This document shows, in pieces, positions 61,473-64,000 of a stretch of DNA of 64,000 bases. The position numbers and the translations under genes were made by a program. The notes beneath the pieces are model-generated. The model did not search any database, had not been told where the DNA came from, and saw nothing but the letters and a program-made list of their open reading frames with translations. The DNA lies in assembly GCF_000250675.2 (NCBI RefSeq), contig NC_018681.1, positions 6,634,001 to 6,698,000 on the forward strand, written 5' to 3'. Source of the DNA: Nocardia brasiliensis ATCC 700358. GTDB taxonomy: Bacteria; Actinomycetota; Actinomycetes; Mycobacteriales; Mycobacteriaceae. Each line of letters begins with the position of its first letter. The first letter of the stretch is position 1.

Positions 61473-63473
61473 TCACGATCGATCGTCGTAACCGCGGCGG
61501 ACCGCACCCGGCGCGTTCACCACGCCAGGGGTGCGGGCACGGGTGGAGGAGCTCAATTGCCAAGGGACACTGGTGACCATGACGCCGGGCTCGAAGAGCA
61601 GCCTGCCTTTGAGCCGCAACGCGCTCTGGTTGTGCAGCACCTGTTCCCACCAGTGTCCGACGACGTATTCGGGGATGAACACGGTAACCACGTCGCGCGG
61701 GGCGTCTTTGCGGACCCGTTTCACGTAATCCAGGACAGGCTTGGTGATTTCGCGGTAAGGCGATTCGATCACCTTGAGCGGCACGGTGATATCGCTTTTC
61801 TCCCATTCGCGGACCAGCGACCTGGTGTCGGCGTCGTCGACGTTCACGGTGATCGCCTCGAGCGTATCGGGCCGGGTGGCGCGAGCATACGAGAGCGCGC
61901 GCCGGGTCGGCAGGTGCAGCTTGGACACCAGCACGATCGAGTGCGAACGGCTCGGCAGCACACCGTCCCACTCCTGGGACTCCAGCTCGCGCGACACCGA
62001 ATCGTAGTGCTTGCGAATCATTTTCATCACGATGAAGATCGCGACCATGGTCGCGATGGCGATGTAGGCGCCGGCGAAGAACTTGGTGATGAGCACGATG
62101 ATCAGCACCGTGCCGGTGGCGGTGAGGCCGACCGCGTTGATCACGCGGGACCGCTTCATCCGCGCCCGCTGCGCCGGATCGGTTTCGGTGCGCAGCAACC
62201 GGGTCCAGTGCCGCAGCATGCCGGTCTGGCTGAGCACGAACGACACGAACACGCCGACGATGTAGAGCTGGATGAGCTTGGTCACCTCGGCGCCGAACAG
62301 CACGACGAACGCGATCGCCGCGCCGGAGAGGAACAGGATGCCGTTGCTGAACGCCAGCCGGTCACCGCGGGTGTGCAGCTGCCGGGGCAGGTAACGGTCT
62401 TGCGCCAGAATAGATCCGAGCACCGGGAACCCGTTGAACGCGGTGTTCGCGGCGAGCACGAGGATCAGCGCGGTCACCGTGGTGATGAAGAAGAACCCGA
62501 TCGGGAACCCGTGGAACACGGTCTCGGCGAGCTGCGCGATCAGCGTCTTCTGGTGGTATCCGGCCGGCGCACCGATCAGGTCGGACTCGTTGTGCGCGTA
62601 TACGACCTTGATCTTCTGCGCCAGGATGATGATGCCCATCAGCAGCACGACCGCGATCGTGCCGAGCATTAGCAGCGTGGTGGCGGCGTTGCGCGACTTG
62701 GGCTTCCGGAACGCGGGCACACCGTTGCTGATCGCCTCGACACCGGTGAGCGCCGCACACCCGGAGGAGAACGAGCGGGCGATCAAAAAGGCGAAGGCGA
62801 GTCCGTACAGGTGCTCGTCCTCCGCCTTCAAGCCGAATCCCGCCGATTCGGCCTGTAGATCGTCGCCGAGCACGAAGATGCGGAACAGTCCCCAGCCGAG
62901 CATGACGAACATGCCGAGGATGAAGGCGTAGGTCGGGATCGCGAACGCGGTGCCCGATTCCCGCACGCCGCGCAGGTTGATCGCGGTGAGCACGGCGATG
63001 GCGACCACGGCGAACAACACCTTGTGCGTGGCCACGAACGGGATGGCGGAGCCGATGTTGGAGGCGGCCGAGGAGATCGACACGGCCACGGTGAGCACGT
63101 AGTCCACGAGGAGCGCGCTGCCGACGGTCAATCCGGCCGTCGGGCCGAGGTTGGTGGTCGCGACCTCGTAGTCGCCGCCCCCGGACGGGTAGGCGTGCAC
63201 GTTCTGCCGGTAGCTGGCCACCACCACGGCCATCACGAACGCGACGGCCAAACCGACCCAGGGAGCGTAGATGTAAGCGGAGATGCCCGCGGCGGAGAGC
63301 ACCAGGAAGATTTCCTCCGGCGCGTAGGCCACCGAGGACATCGCATCGGAGGCGAACACCGGGAGCGCGATGCGCTTCGGCAGCAGGGTATGGCCAAGCG
63401 AATCACTACGGAAAGGCCTGCCCAGCAGCACTCGTTTCGCTGCCGTCGTCAACTTGGACACTGGAGCGAGCAT
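61473..63473 (-). CDS. APC-superfamily permease
   Basis: A 666-residue transporter: about 12 membrane segments in the first 480 residues (opening LPVFASDAMSSVAYAPEEIFLVLS; SFSSGCAALTGVEAISNGVPAF is the substrate-site helix of the family), then a soluble C-terminal domain (about 500-666) with SIVLVSKLHLPTRRALSYAR. This matches the KUP-like/ YjcG-type APC proteins next to trkA in mycobacteria (Rv2690c). Probable potassium or amino-acid uptake. ATG 63473 (MLAPVSKLTTAAKRVL) is chosen; divergent from the TrkA gene. Confidence 0.9.
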   Translation of the reverse strand: MLAPVSKLTTAAKRVLLGRPFRSDSLGHTLLPKRIALPVFASDAMSSVAYAPEEIFLVLSAAGISAYIYAPWVGLAVAFVMAVVVASYRQNVHAYPSGGGDYEVATTNLGPTAGLTVGSALLVDYVLTVAVSISSAASNIGSAIPFVATHKVLFAVVAIAVLTAINLRGVRESGTAFAIPTYAFILGMFVMLGWGLFRIFVLGDDLQAESAGFGLKAEDEHLYGLAFAFLIARSFSSGCAALTGVEAISNGVPAFRKPKSRNAATTLLMLGTIAVVLLMGIIILAQKIKVVYAHNESDLIGAPAGYHQKTLIAQLAETVFHGFPIGFFFITTVTALILVLAANTAFNGFPVLGSILAQDRYLPRQLHTRGDRLAFSNGILFLSGAAIAFVVLFGAEVTKLIQLYIVGVFVSFVLSQTGMLRHWTRLLRTETDPAQRARMKRSRVINAVGLTATGTVLIIVLITKFFAGAYIAIATMVAIFIVMKMIRKHYDSVSRELESQEWDGVLPSRSHSIVLVSKLHLPTRRALSYARATRPDTLEAITVNVDDADTRSLVREWEKSDITVPLKVIESPYREITKPVLDYVKRVRKDAPRDVVTVFIPEYVVGHWWEQVLHNQSALRLKGRLLFEPGVMVTSVPWQLSSSTRARTPGVVNAPGAVRRGYDDRS

Positions 63474-63701
63474 AGCGGCACCATCGCCGTATCCGGACTC
63501 GCCAGGCGCTGTGTAACCACGCAGCAACCCTGACGCGCGGCGTTTCGGCGCACGCGGCGGCACAGTTGTGTTGCGCACGCGACTGTCAGGTTTGGCGCGG
63601 GGGTGGAGGGGGAACGTGGCCGATGGAATCATTCGACAGGTACCGTTCGACCGGATAATGAGCAGACCGAACACCACGGTTCCAGGAACGAGGGTTGCAC
63701 G

Positions 63702-64000
63702 GTGTACGTAGTGGTCATGGGGTGTGGGCGCGTCGGTTCGGCGCTGGCTCGCGCCCTGGTGCGGGTGGGCCACGAGGTCACGGTGATCGACCGGGACTCC
63801 GCCGCCTTCCTGCGGCTCGGCTCGGATTTCCCGGGCGAGCGAATCACCGGCGTCGGCTTCGACCGAGATGTGCTGGTGCGGGCGGGAATCGAACGGGCGG
63901 ACGCGTTCGCCGCGGTCTCCTCCGGGGACAACTCCAACATCATCTCCGCCCGGGTGGCGCGGGAGATGTTCGGCGTCGAGCGGGTGGTCGCCCGCATCTA
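63702..64000 (+). CDS. TrkA-family potassium uptake regulator, partial (CeoB-like)
   Basis: The first 99 codons of a RCK_N protein that runs off the window: MYVVVMGCGRVGSALARALV is the NAD-binding GxGxxG motif, followed by GHEVTVIDRDSAAF and ADAFAAVSSGDNSNIISARVARE. TrkA proteins gate K+ channels or transporters in response to NAD(H) or nucleotides. Equivalent of M. tuberculosis Rv2691 (ceoB), where a second TrkA gene (ceoC) follows. GTG 63702 is the start; the divergent APC permease is its probable partner. Confidence 0.9.
   Translation, partial: MYVVVMGCGRVGSALARALVRVGHEVTVIDRDSAAFLRLGSDFPGERITGVGFDRDVLVRAGIERADAFAAVSSGDNSNIISARVAREMFGVERVVARI

Overview
The window is high-GC actinobacterial DNA. 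The best fit is a mycolic-acid bacterium of the order Mycobacteriales, most like Nocardia. The argument is gene content and order. From about 26.0 to 52.9 kb the genes zapE, ribD-like reductase, a lipoprotein alpha/beta hydrolase, aftC (an arabinan enzyme restricted to this group), msrB, hemQ, hemY, hemE, a DUF3000 gene, an RNase D/HRDC gene and dxs follow the order I know from Mycobacterium tuberculosis Rv2670c to Rv2682c. The right end (TrmA/RumA-type methyltransferase, APC permease, TrkA/CeoB) matches Rv2689c to Rv2691. GTG starts are frequent and several genes look leaderless.

Layout. 0-5.4 kb: AraC regulator, secreted CocE-type hydrolase, aldehyde dehydrogenase, GNAT enzyme. 5.4-7.5 kb: a DHA2 drug-efflux type MFS gene followed by a frameshifted, truncated tetR remnant. 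7.9-9.0 kb: a tRNA-Val(CAC) with a strong terminator, then a tRNA-Gly/Cys/Val cluster, followed by repeat-rich non-coding DNA. 9.8-16.9 kb: quinone oxidoreductase, cobalamin-independent methionine-synthase-like protein, two tail-to-tail overlapping proteins with restriction-endonuclease-like folds (a sigma-region-4/TnsA-like fusion and a tail-anchored CoiA-like protein), a repeat-rich coiled-coil protein and a LysR regulator. 17-25.2 kb: FAD monooxygenase, P450, MFS, GNAT, hydrolase, and an ABC exporter operon with its own GbsR/MarR-type regulator and a clear palindromic operator. 25.2-31.3 kb: secreted PtpB-like phosphatase, then the conserved core zapE to msrB.

The core is interrupted by accessory blocks. 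31.3-37.7 kb holds an MFS/NmrA/Dabb cassette, a divergent TetR/ABM monooxygenase pair with two operators, a broken phospholipase C gene and a 68-residue secreted protein. 40.5-43.3 kb holds a lone GyrB-type topoisomerase subunit plus an SMP-30 lactonase-like gene between hemY and hemE. 46.6-50.9 kb holds a CGNR regulator/SRPBCC pair, an unknown 358-residue protein, a DUF5655-like protein and a 600-bp graveyard of duplicated gene 3' ends. 53-59.6 kb replaces the segment that separates dxs from the methyltransferase in M. tuberculosis with a glutaminase-STAS-cNMP fusion, a SIMPL protein, DUF1330, a CPBP protease, an enoyl-CoA hydratase carrying a KstR-type site, and a MarR/SnoaL pair with three operator sites.

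How the genes work together. HemQ, HemY and HemE belong to the late coproporphyrin-dependent heme route of Gram-positive bacteria. AftC builds arabinan branches of the cell envelope, Dxs starts the MEP isoprenoid pathway, and the APC permease/TrkA pair probably serves ion or amino-acid uptake. The accessory cassettes look like locally regulated detoxification or efflux units. No CRISPR array, intact insertion sequence or prophage was seen. All function assignments come from reading sequence motifs and remembered family patterns; no database search was made.
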